The translations under genes were made by a program, and so were the position numbers. The notes under the pieces were generated by a model that did no database searches, was not told the origin of the DNA, and saw only the letters and a program-made list of their open reading frames with translations. DNA of 64,000 bases, from assembly GCA_040386935.1 (NCBI GenBank), contig JAZKEQ010000025.1:46713-110712 (forward strand), in the 5' to 3' direction. This document shows, piece after piece, positions 51,401-59,937 of the stretch; the stretch's first letter is position 1; the number at the start of each line of letters is the position of its first letter. Origin of the DNA: JABMMZ01 sp040386935 (lineage in GTDB: Bacteria > Bacteroidota > Bacteroidia > NS11-12g > UBA955).

Positions 51401-52691
51401 TATCTGTTTCTTTCACCAATACGTTGAAATAATTTTCCGCTTTTTTCATTGTATCAATGACTGTAATCTTCCCATCAGTCACATTATTTATTCTGACATT
51501 GCCTGTATACAATTCATCAGGCGTCAACTGCACTTGCGAAATATCACCCAGGTATTTTTTAGGCATTGTGTGTTGATTGCACAATACACTTTTAGAAAAT
51601 TGTGTCACAGATATGCGCTTGTCTGCCGTAATTCTTATAGGTACCGATGTTCCGCTGTTCCAGGTAAAATAGTCGCTTTGGTTCAAGGTGGTATAGTACA
51701 CACCATCAATATAAACTTTCGTATAATCTTCAATCCCTACAATTTTGAGATAATAACCGCCAAGACTATTCTTAAAAGGTATGGCAGTATAACTGTTGCC
51801 CATACTCACAGTTGGTATCATTTGCTCAAATGTGTGGTCCATGTATTCTAAATTTGTTAGATTATTATGGTATTTGATCACAATAGGATTACTTACCCTA
51901 CAGATAGTGCCGTTGCTATCTTCCTGTTCGCTATAGGTTAAACGATTACCGGCAAACACTGCAAACTTAGCACCCGGAGTTCGCGACCGTATGGTGGTAC
52001 CCGTAAGATCAAAATCTGAGCTGACATAGGGAAATACTTGCCCCTTATTGAGCCTTACATTAATGGGTCGATTAATGACTTCATTTTCTGTTGCCGATCG
52101 GGCCATGGGTATCACTTCCACTTCACATGAATCTGTAATGGCCACGACAACAAACTCACTCGATTTTGAAATCTTATTGGTAAATTCTGTGAAACAGACC
52201 CATATCGCATTGTTCTGATTGGTCGTGACAAAATATTCGGGATTTTCGGGGATGGATTCGGTGGGCATCACGGTCGTTGAACCTTTGGAGGTCCAATACC
52301 GATGCACCGCCTGAACACTTACAAGGGAGTCGGAAACAATATGCACCCCATAGCGAAGTTTAAATTCTGACATCAGTGAGCGACAGGCCATTTCAGATGG
52401 CAATTGAAACCGATATGGCACATTGGGCATTATGTCAACTGTTTTCGAGTATGCCGGATCAAAGTCCGGATTCGTTGTTACGCTAACTTTGGTTTTATAT
52501 TTTGAGGTAACAAAAACTTCTAAAGTATCATCCCACCAAATACCCATCATTGAATCATCCGTACGAGGCCTGCAATACAAATCACCATCAGGAAATGCCA
52601 CCCAAAAGTCTTTTCCTTCTGTACTTTGCGCTACAGTTTGATTTGTTGCAAACAAACTAAATACCAGCAGAATAGAAAAAACGAAACGCAT
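48432..52691 (-). CDS. Giant PKD-rich surface protein with IgGFc-binding-like N-terminus and T9SS type B sorting domain
   Basis: The 1419-residue protein has a signal peptide (MRFVFSILLVFSLFATNQTVAQ). An IgGFc-binding-like domain covers about 25-400 (GKDFWVAFPDGD, RSRTPGAKFAVFAGNR, LVNSVQAVHRY-type strands). About eight PKD-type units follow from about 640 to 1310, each with a Cys-led strand (HFCLNKNRPIIFTNTS, QWDFGDQNI, KWNFGDTTSS). The end is the gliding-motility-associated C-terminal domain: FFPTAFSPNGDGINEGF, KIYNRWGEKVFDSE, WDGTYMGKLCPVGTFVYILTLTD. Type B domains send cargo through T9SS and keep it at the surface. It is probably an adhesin. It converges with the thioesterase gene with no gap. 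Confidence 0.9.
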   Translation of the reverse strand: MRFVFSILLVFSLFATNQTVAQSTEGKDFWVAFPDGDLYCRPRTDDSMMGIWWDDTLEVFVTSKYKTKVSVTTNPDFDPAYSKTVDIMPNVPYRFQLPSEMACRSLMSEFKLRYGVHIVSDSLVSVQAVHRYWTSKGSTTVMPTESIPENPEYFVTTNQNNAIWVCFTEFTNKISKSSEFVVVAITDSCEVEVIPMARSATENEVINRPINVRLNKGQVFPYVSSDFDLTGTTIRSRTPGAKFAVFAGNRLTYSEQEDSNGTICRVSNPIVIKYHNNLTNLEYMDHTFEQMIPTVSMGNSYTAIPFKNSLGGYYLKIVGIEDYTKVYIDGVYYTTLNQSDYFTWNSGTSVPIRITADKRISVTQFSKSVLCNQHTMPKKYLGDISQVQLTPDELYTGNVRINNVTDGKITVIDTMKKAENYFNVLVKETDTAVFTINGNKVAPKLWKPISGGMAYTQFKMKDSLYTLNSPKGFQANYYGYAQHEGNVYNATTSFKKLRPDFYSNTQCYNDTSKFKVAKSDSFTNFKWSYNNKYRQFTGDSFRYKVPDTGFISVTMYYNHVRTNALDSVRKKLYFGVGSKMPILINDTLICGYLDLELFCNNFNRHNYYTWENGSGVYYRTIRYPGQYWVSVTGRNGCTTRDTLNLKNFPFPVARFTLTDTHFCLNKNRPIIFTNTSHSIDSIVTNQWDFGDQNIINNDTVIPHVYTKANTYLIHLRVTTVNDCVHDTFKVIDILPSPDPQFDIVKIDSCFNTNYIVYKNNTVIDSAYHKRFKWYFSEGFVISNGNPTTPRKYTQPGTYTTHLIYEYNNGCLDSFRRKIVIYKNPEANFTLKNPLFCIKDTVHFVNTSTSVHQPLKYQWQFGDSTFDTIIHAVHQFKKAGNYSTTLIAISPQSCKDTIQQSIKMFGAPKAQFVINDSQQCFTGNNFTMMNTSVADTGILKPVLWQFSNGASILNKDTITKIYTTSGTQWARLTVANIFGCTDSITKTVILDKDPVVVFRINDWSQCFKQQQFNLNYIRQSANDSIQQIKWLIGNDSMLNVASVNNYKFNSIGQFPVRLILTSTKGCKGQAVNYVYVNASPLAKISTPFPSQCFSLHSFTYTDSSQIAQGKLVSSKWNFGDTTSSILKLPPAKKYKYPGTYTVQLISVSDSGCSDTGQLNIALHPGAGLKIQPIAPVCLGDSSLFVAKVTNGNILQSRWYFGDNTFAFSDSVKHRYDKAGVYNVSLKVVTNQNCADSVYLPGAAIVYSLPIPRFKYDIMALEGQTDMRFEDITQPTPTSLLWNFGPYGSSVQSDTTISLVDSATVYARLTVTDHRGCKNTLQQNVFASVRTNLFFPTAFSPNGDGINEGFGPQGMLVARQYSFKIYNRWGEKVFDSETPGETWDGTYMGKLCPVGTFVYILTLTDYRNQDKKIRGTVTLLW

Positions 52692-52709
52692 TTTAGTACT
52701 TCACTGAAA

Positions 52710-52717
52710 CAAATATA
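52710..52717 (-). promoter_or_regulatory. -7 box TATATTTG of the giant surface protein
   Basis: There is an exact TAnnTTTG match on the minus strand 18 bases before the ATG at 52691. No -33 was confirmed. Confidence 0.5.
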
Positions 52718-52802
52718 CAGTGGCAATTGTAATATTCCCATTTTTTTTAACAATATGACAATTGCTATAAGAAAACAGCCTGTAAATCTGTGAATAAATA
52801 AA

Positions 52803-52810
52803 TATCTTTG
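52803..52810 (+). promoter_or_regulatory. -7 box TATCTTTG of the OsmC gene
   Basis: There is an exact TAnnTTTG match ending 8 bases before the ATG at 52819, giving an almost leaderless mRNA. Confidence 0.55.
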
Positions 52811-52818
52811 AAACTGAA

Positions 52819-53289
52819 ATGAAAAAGGAACACCATTATAACACTACCATTACCTGGACCGGCAACAACGGCACAGGCACTTCAGGCTATGCTAACTATG
52901 GCCGCAATCACACATTATCCATAGAGGGCAAAACAGATGTTATGTGTTCCAGCGACCCTTATTTTAGAGGCGATGCTACACGTATTAATCCTGAGGAAAT
53001 GTTGTTATCGGCTCTATCATCTTGTCACATGTTGTGGTACCTCCATTTTTGTGCCGACAATGGCATTATTGTAACCGCTTATACGGATAATGCAAAAGGC
53101 AGCATGGCTGAAAAAAATGAAGGTGGTGGACATTTTACTGAAGTAATGCTTTACCCTAAAGTCACCATTACCGATGCATCAAAAATTGATTTAGCCAATT
53201 CGCTTCACCATAAAGCCAATGAGAAATGTTTCATTGCCAACTCATGTAATTTCCCGGTGAAACATACACCAACCTGTGTGGTTGAGTAA
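52819..53289 (+). CDS. OsmC-family peroxide-detoxifying protein
   Basis: The 156-residue protein has the two active cysteines of the OsmC/Ohr fold, C69 in SALSSCHMLWYL and C137 in ANEKCFIANSCN. The preceding NPEEMLL supplies the Glu that positions the peroxide. The enzyme reduces organic hydroperoxides, usually with lipoyl or thiol donors, in the cytoplasm. It is more like YhfA/OsmC-type proteins than Ohr in the second cysteine motif. It is monocistronic with its own promoter box. Confidence 0.9.
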   Translation: MKKEHHYNTTITWTGNNGTGTSGYANYGRNHTLSIEGKTDVMCSSDPYFRGDATRINPEEMLLSALSSCHMLWYLHFCADNGIIVTAYTDNAKGSMAEKNEGGGHFTEVMLYPKVTITDASKIDLANSLHHKANEKCFIANSCNFPVKHTPTCVVE

Positions 53290-53291
53290 TC

Positions 53292-53630
53292 TTAAAAGTT
53301 CATCTTCTTCCCTTTTTCCTGCAACATTACTTTTGCTGCTTTCCAATTGGGAATGGTATCACTTTGAAACGTATAGGTGGATATTGAAGCAGCTAAATCT
53401 GCTGATGCTTTCATTGCAGTAAGGTGAGCACCTGATCGGGCAAAGCGTTTCAAATCAGCTTCGCTTTCCCATGCCGTAAGTGTATAATGTGTTTTGCCAA
53501 TACCCGTTTTTCTGAATGCAGTAAACCCCTGCTCTTTTTTTAACTGTTTAAGAATGTCGAGCGCGTATTTAGCAAGACCAAAAAATTTAAAAAGGTTCTT
53601 GAGTTCAATAGAGGTGATGGTGATATACAT
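53292..53630 (-). CDS. Dimeric alpha/beta-barrel (ABM/DUF3291-like) protein
   Basis: The 112-residue protein has the ferredoxin-like pattern of antibiotic-biosynthesis-monooxygenase-type domains: MYITITSIELKN, then GFTAFRKTGIGKTHYTLTAWESEADLKRFARSGAH. The Trp-Glu-Ser (AWES) segment and following helix are typical. Members include monooxygenases and many of unknown role. It converges with OsmC with a 2-base gap. Confidence 0.72.
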   Translation of the reverse strand: MYITITSIELKNLFKFFGLAKYALDILKQLKKEQGFTAFRKTGIGKTHYTLTAWESEADLKRFARSGAHLTAMKASADLAASISTYTFQSDTIPNWKAAKVMLQEKGKKMNF

Positions 53631-53815
53631 ACAACTTTTTTTGTCAAAATTACACTCCAGTAATCAATTCAGCAAGTTTGCAATCAAACTTTTACTAGTA
53701 ATTAAAAAATTAAATATAATTATATTTAAACCACTTACTATCAAATATTTATAAAATATTATTTTAACAGTGCTACGTTTCTTTCACTTTTCTCGTCTAG
53801 TATAAAAAGTCATCT

Positions 53816-55669
53816 ATGAATCAACTCTTACAAACTACTTATCTCACAACAAAATATTTTAAAAACAAATTATCTGTTGTGATGCTGCTATTGATGTTTG
53901 CTTTTAATACATCTACATCAACTGCTTGTACAGATATTGACTTTTATTCTCAGAGCAACTCTAAGGGTAGTTATTACTTCTATTCATATGTCAATGGCAA
54001 TTTCAACAACAAAAGAATTAGCTGGGATTTTGGCGATGGCAACACCGGCACCGGACAATCTCTTACACATACCTACACAACTGCAGGCACATACAATGCT
54101 TGCGTCTACCTGTGGGACAGTGTCAATAATTGTGGTGATACATTCTGCAAAACTGTATGTTACATTGCTGCGCCAAAAATTACTTTTACCAGAACAGGGC
54201 AAACAATTACAACTACCCTATCTTGTAATCCAAATATTTCTTATTATTGGCTGTTTGGAGATAATACGGGTACGCAAGGCTGTAATGTCACTCACACTTA
54301 TCCGGCTAAAGAAATTTACCAGATTCGCATCATCAGTGGATACGACACGATTTCAGGATGTAGAGACACCATGAAAGCGGACACAATTTTAGACTTAACA
54401 AAATGTGGAATAGTCAGCAATTTTGCGATTGCCGGTACCGTTCAAAATACGGCTTATGTTTATTCAAAAAACACAAAACCACGAGCAGGTAAAGAATATT
54501 GGTATTGGGGGGATGGGAGTAATACCATCATCAACTCAATTACTTCAGGTTACAAATACATCAATCACACTTATGCAAACAGTGGCAACTACAATATTTG
54601 TCATATCATTTTTGATTCGCTTACAAACTGTAGAGATACTGCATGCAAACAAGTAACCATTGATAGTTGTAATGTCAAACCAAATTTCACATTTACGGTT
54701 TCAGGACGAAAAGTAACTGTTACAAATACAACATCAAATGCCACATCCTATACATGGAACTTCGGCAATCAATACACTTCTTATAACACTAACCCTGTTT
54801 ATACTTTTACCAGTGACGGTACATTTCAAATATGCCTGACAGCAAGTAACAGTTCTTGTGGCAAAACTATATGCAAATCAGTGACTATTGAAACTTGTAA
54901 ACTCTCTCCCGATTTTGTTTACACCATAGATCCTTCTACCGGAAAAGTACAGTTTTACAATACATCATTGAAAGGCATGACCAGCAATTGGAGTTTCGGT
55001 GATGGCAATTACGACAATACCGGGGTGAATCGCACAGAACACACCTATAATAAAAGCTATGATTATACGGCTTGTATGACTGTTGTGAATTGTGAGCAAA
55101 ACTGTTCTCAATCTGTTTGCAAACCTATTAAATTTAAGACTGATTCATGCATAGGCAAGCAAGCATATTTTACTGCTGCCTATTCTCAGTCAAAAACTAA
55201 ACTGTCACTTTATAATCAATCTAACTTTGGCAACAGATTCTTATGGACTGTGAAATCAGTTGGTACCGCCTATACATGGCAATACAGGAAAGACTCCGTT
55301 CATTTTACTGTTCCTGATTCAACTTATTATGTTTGTCTCTATGCCTATGATACAATTACCGGTTGTAGAGATTCATTCTGCAAATACATTGTAACAGATA
55401 GCTTACCGCAATTAGCTGTTAGACATCTTAACAATGACGAACAATTCAATGTGTATCCTAATCCGGCCAGCAATAAAATAACAATCGCCTACAAAGGCAA
55501 CGATGAAGAAATCATTGTAAAAATCACTGACATCAATGGCAAATTGATACGCACCGTGAATGTTTCAAGTGGCACACCGCTTGAACTTTCCACATCCGGA
55601 TTAACAAGCGGGGTATACATCATACAACCCCAAAATCAATCCCCTCCATTTAAACTCATTTTACAATAA
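53816..55669 (+). CDS. Cys-rich PKD surface protein with T9SS type A sorting domain, paralogue 1
   Basis: The 617-residue protein has a hydrophobic signal (LSVVMLLLMFAFNTSTSTAC) after a longer basic start. Five or six PKD-like units follow (ISWDFGDGNTGTG, WLFGDNTGTQGC, WYWGDGSNT, YTWNFGNQ, SNWSFGDGNYDN), each bounded by Cys-x-D/T-x-C pairs such as CRDTACKQVTIDSC that suggest disulfide-linked modules. The C-terminus (NVYPNPASNKITIAYKG, VKITDINGKLI, GVYIIQPQN, FKLILQ) is a type A T9SS sorting domain. It is an extracellular protein of unknown ligand and the first of three tandem paralogues. Confidence 0.85.
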   Translation: MNQLLQTTYLTTKYFKNKLSVVMLLLMFAFNTSTSTACTDIDFYSQSNSKGSYYFYSYVNGNFNNKRISWDFGDGNTGTGQSLTHTYTTAGTYNACVYLWDSVNNCGDTFCKTVCYIAAPKITFTRTGQTITTTLSCNPNISYYWLFGDNTGTQGCNVTHTYPAKEIYQIRIISGYDTISGCRDTMKADTILDLTKCGIVSNFAIAGTVQNTAYVYSKNTKPRAGKEYWYWGDGSNTIINSITSGYKYINHTYANSGNYNICHIIFDSLTNCRDTACKQVTIDSCNVKPNFTFTVSGRKVTVTNTTSNATSYTWNFGNQYTSYNTNPVYTFTSDGTFQICLTASNSSCGKTICKSVTIETCKLSPDFVYTIDPSTGKVQFYNTSLKGMTSNWSFGDGNYDNTGVNRTEHTYNKSYDYTACMTVVNCEQNCSQSVCKPIKFKTDSCIGKQAYFTAAYSQSKTKLSLYNQSNFGNRFLWTVKSVGTAYTWQYRKDSVHFTVPDSTYYVCLYAYDTITGCRDSFCKYIVTDSLPQLAVRHLNNDEQFNVYPNPASNKITIAYKGNDEEIIVKITDINGKLIRTVNVSSGTPLELSTSGLTSGVYIIQPQNQSPPFKLILQ

Positions 55670-55698
55670 CAATACAAAGGACTTATTTTTGAGTTAAA

Positions 55699-55730
55699 GA
55701 ACCGGTAGCTTCATCTGCCGGTTTTTTTTA
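55699..55730 (+). terminator. Rho-independent terminator after paralogue 1
   Basis: An 8-bp stem with a G-T pair (accggtag / ctgccggt), loop cttcat, is followed by seven T residues. Confidence 0.85.
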
Positions 55731-55803
55731 TGTTTCTAATTCGCAGTCAAAACTGTGTACCATCAATATTTTGAAAACATCTTGGAAAAAAAATTTAAAG
55801 CAT

Positions 55804-55848
55804 GTCACATTTTTGTCACCCTTTGCGTCTATTCTAAAAAAGTTTATT
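55804..55848 (+). promoter_or_regulatory. Conserved leader/promoter of paralogue 2
   Basis: The stretch gtcacatttttgtcac then cctttgcgtctattctaaaa runs to the ATG and is matched closely at 57851-57895. CCCTTTGC resembles the -7 box. A weaker version (cgtctagtataaaaagtc) precedes paralogue 1. Confidence 0.5.
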
Positions 55849-57741
55849 ATGAACCCACTCTACCAATTCAAAACGACTATTACAAAACTCTTATTACCTT
55901 TTGTAATTCTACTGATGATGTTGAATTTCAACACACCTACAGTTAAAGCCTGCAACCAGGGCCCCATCTATTTGTATGAATACCACGACACTGCAGGACT
56001 ATTTACATTTTATGCCTATTTTTCTACAGGAGTAGGCACAAAAAAAAGATACACTTGGGATTTTGGTGATGGCTCTACAGGTTCGGGCTACAACCCTACC
56101 CACACATATGCTTCAAGCGGCAATTACAATGTTTGTGTAGCTGTTTATGACAGTTTGCAAAATTGCAGTGATACCGTTTGTAAAAACATCTGTTATTTTA
56201 AAGCGCCAAAAATCACTTTTACAAGATCGGGCCAGACAATTACAACAACTATTACATGTACAGGTGCATTGAAATATTTCTGGGAATTTGGAGATGGCAG
56301 CACTGCTTATGGCTGTAATTTTACCCATACTTATGCCACTAAGGATTTATTTAACCTTCGCATTACTCGAGTAAAAGACACGGCAACAGGTTGTCTTGAT
56401 AGTTTTTATAACGCAGGTGCAGATACTGTCATCGATTTTACAAGATGTGGATTTAAATCAAATTTTGAATTTTATACAACAAGCACAATTGATACGCGCT
56501 ATGTTTATGCTGTTAATCATTATAACTACAGTACGCCAAAAAAGGGCAAAGAATACTGGATTTGGGGAGATGGTAGTTCTAACACAGTTATAAGTCCTAT
56601 CAGTTACTACACTTACATCTCTCACAAATACGCAACAAGTGGCACTTTCACCACTTGCCATATACTGGAGGATACGGCCACGGGTTGTAGGGATACCACC
56701 TGTAAACAAGTTACAATAGATTCTTGTAATGTGAACCCTAATTTCAGCTATACAATAGCCGGCAGAAAAGTGACTTTTACAAATACCTCAACTAATGCCA
56801 ATACATATTCCTGGACTTTTGGCAACAACAGCAGCAGTTCTACAAAAAATCCAATTTATACTTATAACGCAGATGGCACATTCAATGTTTGCTTAAAAGC
56901 AACTAATACAGGCAATGGATGTAGTAAAACTATTTGTAAAAGCATTAAAATAGAAACTTGCAAACTTACCCCTGATTTCATGTATGTAATAGATACTGCA
57001 ACCGGCAAGGTGCAATTTTACAACATGTCAGTGAAGGGCTTAGTGAGCTCATGGTATTTTGGTGATGGCTATTCTGATAATACGGGTGTACACAGAACTG
57101 AGCACACCTACAATACAAACAGCGATTACCAGGCTTGTATGACTGTTACAAGTTGTGATTTGAGTTGTTCTCAAACTGTATGCAAACCGATAAAATTTAA
57201 AAAGCCTGATACAACCTGCAACAATAAAAAGGCATATTTCACAGCAGCTTACTCTAAATCAACATCGAAATTATCGCTTTACAACCAATCAAATTTCGGC
57301 AACCGTTTTTACTGGACAGTGTATAAAGCTAGCGGTTCAACTTATAGTACGCAATACAAAAAAGACTCTACACATTTTACAGTAACTGATTCATCATTTG
57401 TTGTATGCCTCACTGCATATGATACTATTACCGGTTGTATAGATACATTCTGTCGCCAAATTCTTAGAGATACCTTGCCTCAATTAGCAGTGCGACATCT
57501 TAACAATGATGACCAATTCAATGTGTATCCAAATCCTGCCAGCAATAAAATTACCATTGCCTACAAAGGCAACGATGAAGAAATCATTGTAAAAATAACT
57601 GACATGAATGGCAAACTAATACGTACAGTGAACGTCTCGAACGGCACGCCATTAGAGCTATCAACTTCAGGATTGGCGAGTGGTGTGTATCTGATTAAAC
57701 CGCAAAACCAGTCACCCCCATTTAAACTCATTCTACAATAG
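55849..57741 (+). CDS. Cys-rich PKD surface protein with T9SS type A sorting domain, paralogue 2
   Basis: The start is ATG at 55849 (MNPLYQFKTTITKLLLPFVI); the frame is open to 55771 but the paralogue 3 start and the conserved leader fix it here. The 630-residue protein has a signal peptide and the same modules as paralogue 1: YTWDFGDGSTGSG, YFWEFGDGSTAYGC, WIWGDGSSN, YSWTFGNNSSS and SSWYFGDGYSDN, with Cys pairs between. The end RHLNNDDQFNVYPNPASNK to FKLILQ is a type A T9SS domain nearly identical in residues to its neighbours but different at many silent codon positions. Confidence 0.86.
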   Translation: MNPLYQFKTTITKLLLPFVILLMMLNFNTPTVKACNQGPIYLYEYHDTAGLFTFYAYFSTGVGTKKRYTWDFGDGSTGSGYNPTHTYASSGNYNVCVAVYDSLQNCSDTVCKNICYFKAPKITFTRSGQTITTTITCTGALKYFWEFGDGSTAYGCNFTHTYATKDLFNLRITRVKDTATGCLDSFYNAGADTVIDFTRCGFKSNFEFYTTSTIDTRYVYAVNHYNYSTPKKGKEYWIWGDGSSNTVISPISYYTYISHKYATSGTFTTCHILEDTATGCRDTTCKQVTIDSCNVNPNFSYTIAGRKVTFTNTSTNANTYSWTFGNNSSSSTKNPIYTYNADGTFNVCLKATNTGNGCSKTICKSIKIETCKLTPDFMYVIDTATGKVQFYNMSVKGLVSSWYFGDGYSDNTGVHRTEHTYNTNSDYQACMTVTSCDLSCSQTVCKPIKFKKPDTTCNNKKAYFTAAYSKSTSKLSLYNQSNFGNRFYWTVYKASGSTYSTQYKKDSTHFTVTDSSFVVCLTAYDTITGCIDTFCRQILRDTLPQLAVRHLNNDDQFNVYPNPASNKITIAYKGNDEEIIVKITDMNGKLIRTVNVSNGTPLELSTSGLASGVYLIKPQNQSPPFKLILQ

Positions 57742-57767
57742 AAAAACACAAGACTTATTTAAATACA

Positions 57768-57799
57768 AAACCGGCAGTTCTTAACTGTCGGTTTTTTTT
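57768..57799 (+). terminator. Rho-independent terminator after paralogue 2
   Basis: A 10-bp stem (accggcagtt / aactgtcggt, one G-T pair), loop ctt, is followed by seven T residues. Confidence 0.88.
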
Positions 57800-57850
57800 A
57801 TTCTAAGAAGTAAAAAAATACAACAATTCCGAAAATTTATTTTACAATCT

Positions 57851-57895
57851 GTCACATTTTTATCATCCCTGTCGTCTATTCTAAAAAAGTTTAAT
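57851..57895 (+). promoter_or_regulatory. Conserved leader/promoter of paralogue 3
   Basis: The stretch gtcacatttttatcat then ccctgtcgtctattctaaaa leads to the ATG and parallels 55804-55848. It shows that the upstream region was duplicated with the gene. Confidence 0.5.
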
Positions 57896-59779
57896 ATGAA
57901 TCCACTCTACCAATTCAAAACGACAATTACAAAATTCTGTACTACTTTTGTAATTCTATTGATGATGTTGAATTTCAACACTTCTAAAGCAGCTTGCAAC
58001 CAAGGTTTGATATATATTAGTAGCCACCATGATACAGCAGGCAATTTTTATTTCTCAGCTTATTTAACAACAGGAATTTCTAAAAAAAGATTTACCTGGA
58101 ACTTCGGTGACAGCACCACAGGTTCGGGTTACAGACCTACCCATAAATATAGCAGGCTGGGCACCTATAATGTTTGTGTTTATGTTTGGGACAGTACAAA
58201 AAACTGTGGTGATACCGTTTGTATGAAGGCATGCTTTTTCAAATACCCTAAAATTAGTTTTACAAAATCTGGCCAATCAATAACAACCACGATTCCTTGC
58301 AATAGCGCCTTAAAATACTCCTGGGATTTCGGTGACGGAACAACAAAAACAGGTTGCAATTTTACTCATACATATGCGAACAAAGACATCTACAGACTTT
58401 CAATTTTTCAAATTAAAGACACGATAACAGGTTGTAAGGACAGTTTATACCAATATGAAATAGATACAGTAGCAGACTTTACCCGCTGTGGATTCAGAAC
58501 AACTTTTGACTTTTATGGAACAGGCGCCATCGATAGCCGTTATGTATATTCAACCAACCACTATAATGACAACCCTAAAAAAGGGAAAGAATACTGGTAT
58601 TGGGGCGATGGTAGCACAACTGTAACAAGTCCTATATATTCTACTTCTTATTTCACTCATAAATACACCCGAAGCGGTACTTTCACCACTTGTCATATAC
58701 TGGAAGATTCGACCTCGGGTTGTAGAGACACTACCTGCAAACAAGTAAAGATTGACAGTTGCAACGTAACCGCTAATTTCACCTACACTGTCGTAGGTCG
58801 AAAAGTAACATTCACCAATACTTCCTCGAGCAACGCCACTTCTTATTACTGGACATTTGGCAGCAGCGGTAGCAGTTCAACAAAAAATCCCACTTATACT
58901 TTCAACGCAGATGGCACATTCAATGTGTGTTTAACTTCAAGTAACTCAAGTTGCAGTAAAACTATTTGCAAGAGCATTAAAATAGAAACATGTAACCTTG
59001 CGGGCGATTTCATGTATGTAATTGATACTGCAACGGGCAAGGTACTATTCTACAATATGTCAGCGAAAGGAATTGTTAGCTCGTGGGTCTTTGGTGATGG
59101 CCAATACGACAATACCGGGTTACACAAATCAGAGCACACCTATAATAAAAACAACGACTACCAGGCCTGTTTGAATATTACAAGTTGTGATTTGACCTGT
59201 ACGCAAACTATATGCAAGCCAATTAAATTTAAGGTGGTAAAACCTGATACAACATGTAAAGGTAAGCAAGCTTATTTCACTGCTTCGTATTCAAGAACAA
59301 ATGCCCGTCTTAGCCTTTATAATCAATCTAACTTTGGAAACTATTTCAAATGGAATATTATCAAAAAAAGTGGCAATGTGACTCACCTTAAATCTACAAA
59401 AGATTCTGTAAGTATTTATTCCAGCGACAGTGTGTATAATGTTTGCCTCATAGTATTTGACACGAATACACTTTGCACTGACACATTCTGTGCAACATTA
59501 CTGAGAGACAGTGTGAAACAATTGTCAGTACGCTATCTTAACAACGATGGTCAATTCAATGTGTACCCAAATCCGGCCAGCAATAAAATCACCATTGCAT
59601 ACAAAGGCAACGAAGAAGAAATCATTGTTAAAATAACTGACATGAATGGCAAACTGATTCGCACAGTGAATGTCTCCAATGGCACACCATTAGAACTATC
59701 TACTGCAGGATTGGCCAGTGGTGTTTATATGGTCCAACCGCAAAACCAGTCGCCCCCCTTTAAACTCATCCTACAATAA
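57896..59779 (+). CDS. Cys-rich PKD surface protein with T9SS type A sorting domain, paralogue 3
   Basis: The 627-residue protein has a signal peptide (MNPLYQFKTTITKFCTTFVILLMM...), then FTWNFGDSTTGSG, YSWDFGDGTTKTGC, WYWGDGSTT, YYWTFGSSGSSS and SSWVFGDGQYDN units. The Cys pairs (CRDTTCKQVKIDSC, CSKTICKSIKIETC) match the other two proteins. The sorting domain is again RYLNNDGQFNVYPNPASNK to FKLILQ. The middle of each protein varies more than the end. It probably arose by tandem duplication from paralogue 2, with which it shares its N-terminus. Confidence 0.86.
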   Translation: MNPLYQFKTTITKFCTTFVILLMMLNFNTSKAACNQGLIYISSHHDTAGNFYFSAYLTTGISKKRFTWNFGDSTTGSGYRPTHKYSRLGTYNVCVYVWDSTKNCGDTVCMKACFFKYPKISFTKSGQSITTTIPCNSALKYSWDFGDGTTKTGCNFTHTYANKDIYRLSIFQIKDTITGCKDSLYQYEIDTVADFTRCGFRTTFDFYGTGAIDSRYVYSTNHYNDNPKKGKEYWYWGDGSTTVTSPIYSTSYFTHKYTRSGTFTTCHILEDSTSGCRDTTCKQVKIDSCNVTANFTYTVVGRKVTFTNTSSSNATSYYWTFGSSGSSSTKNPTYTFNADGTFNVCLTSSNSSCSKTICKSIKIETCNLAGDFMYVIDTATGKVLFYNMSAKGIVSSWVFGDGQYDNTGLHKSEHTYNKNNDYQACLNITSCDLTCTQTICKPIKFKVVKPDTTCKGKQAYFTASYSRTNARLSLYNQSNFGNYFKWNIIKKSGNVTHLKSTKDSVSIYSSDSVYNVCLIVFDTNTLCTDTFCATLLRDSVKQLSVRYLNNDGQFNVYPNPASNKITIAYKGNEEEIIVKITDMNGKLIRTVNVSNGTPLELSTAGLASGVYMVQPQNQSPPFKLILQ

Positions 59780-59808
59780 TACCATCATAAGACTTATTTT
59801 GAGTTTAG

Positions 59809-59841
59809 AAACCGATAGCGAGAGCTGTCGGTTTTTTTTTA
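59809..59841 (+). terminator. Rho-independent terminator after paralogue 3
   Basis: A 9-bp stem (accgatagc / gctgtcggt, one T-G pair), loop gaga, is followed by nine T residues. Confidence 0.88.
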
Positions 59842-59937
59842 TTATACCGGTACAGCCATTATCTTTTTGAATGTGTCTTTAGTTTTTGTTAATTTGCATA
59901 CAACCATTTCTGTAATTGCATTTTAAACCACCCGTCT

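Noticed and set aside
48432..52691. Plus-strand frames inside the giant surface protein gene
   Set aside because: They are shadows of the 1419-codon minus-strand frame and have no independent starts or family likeness.
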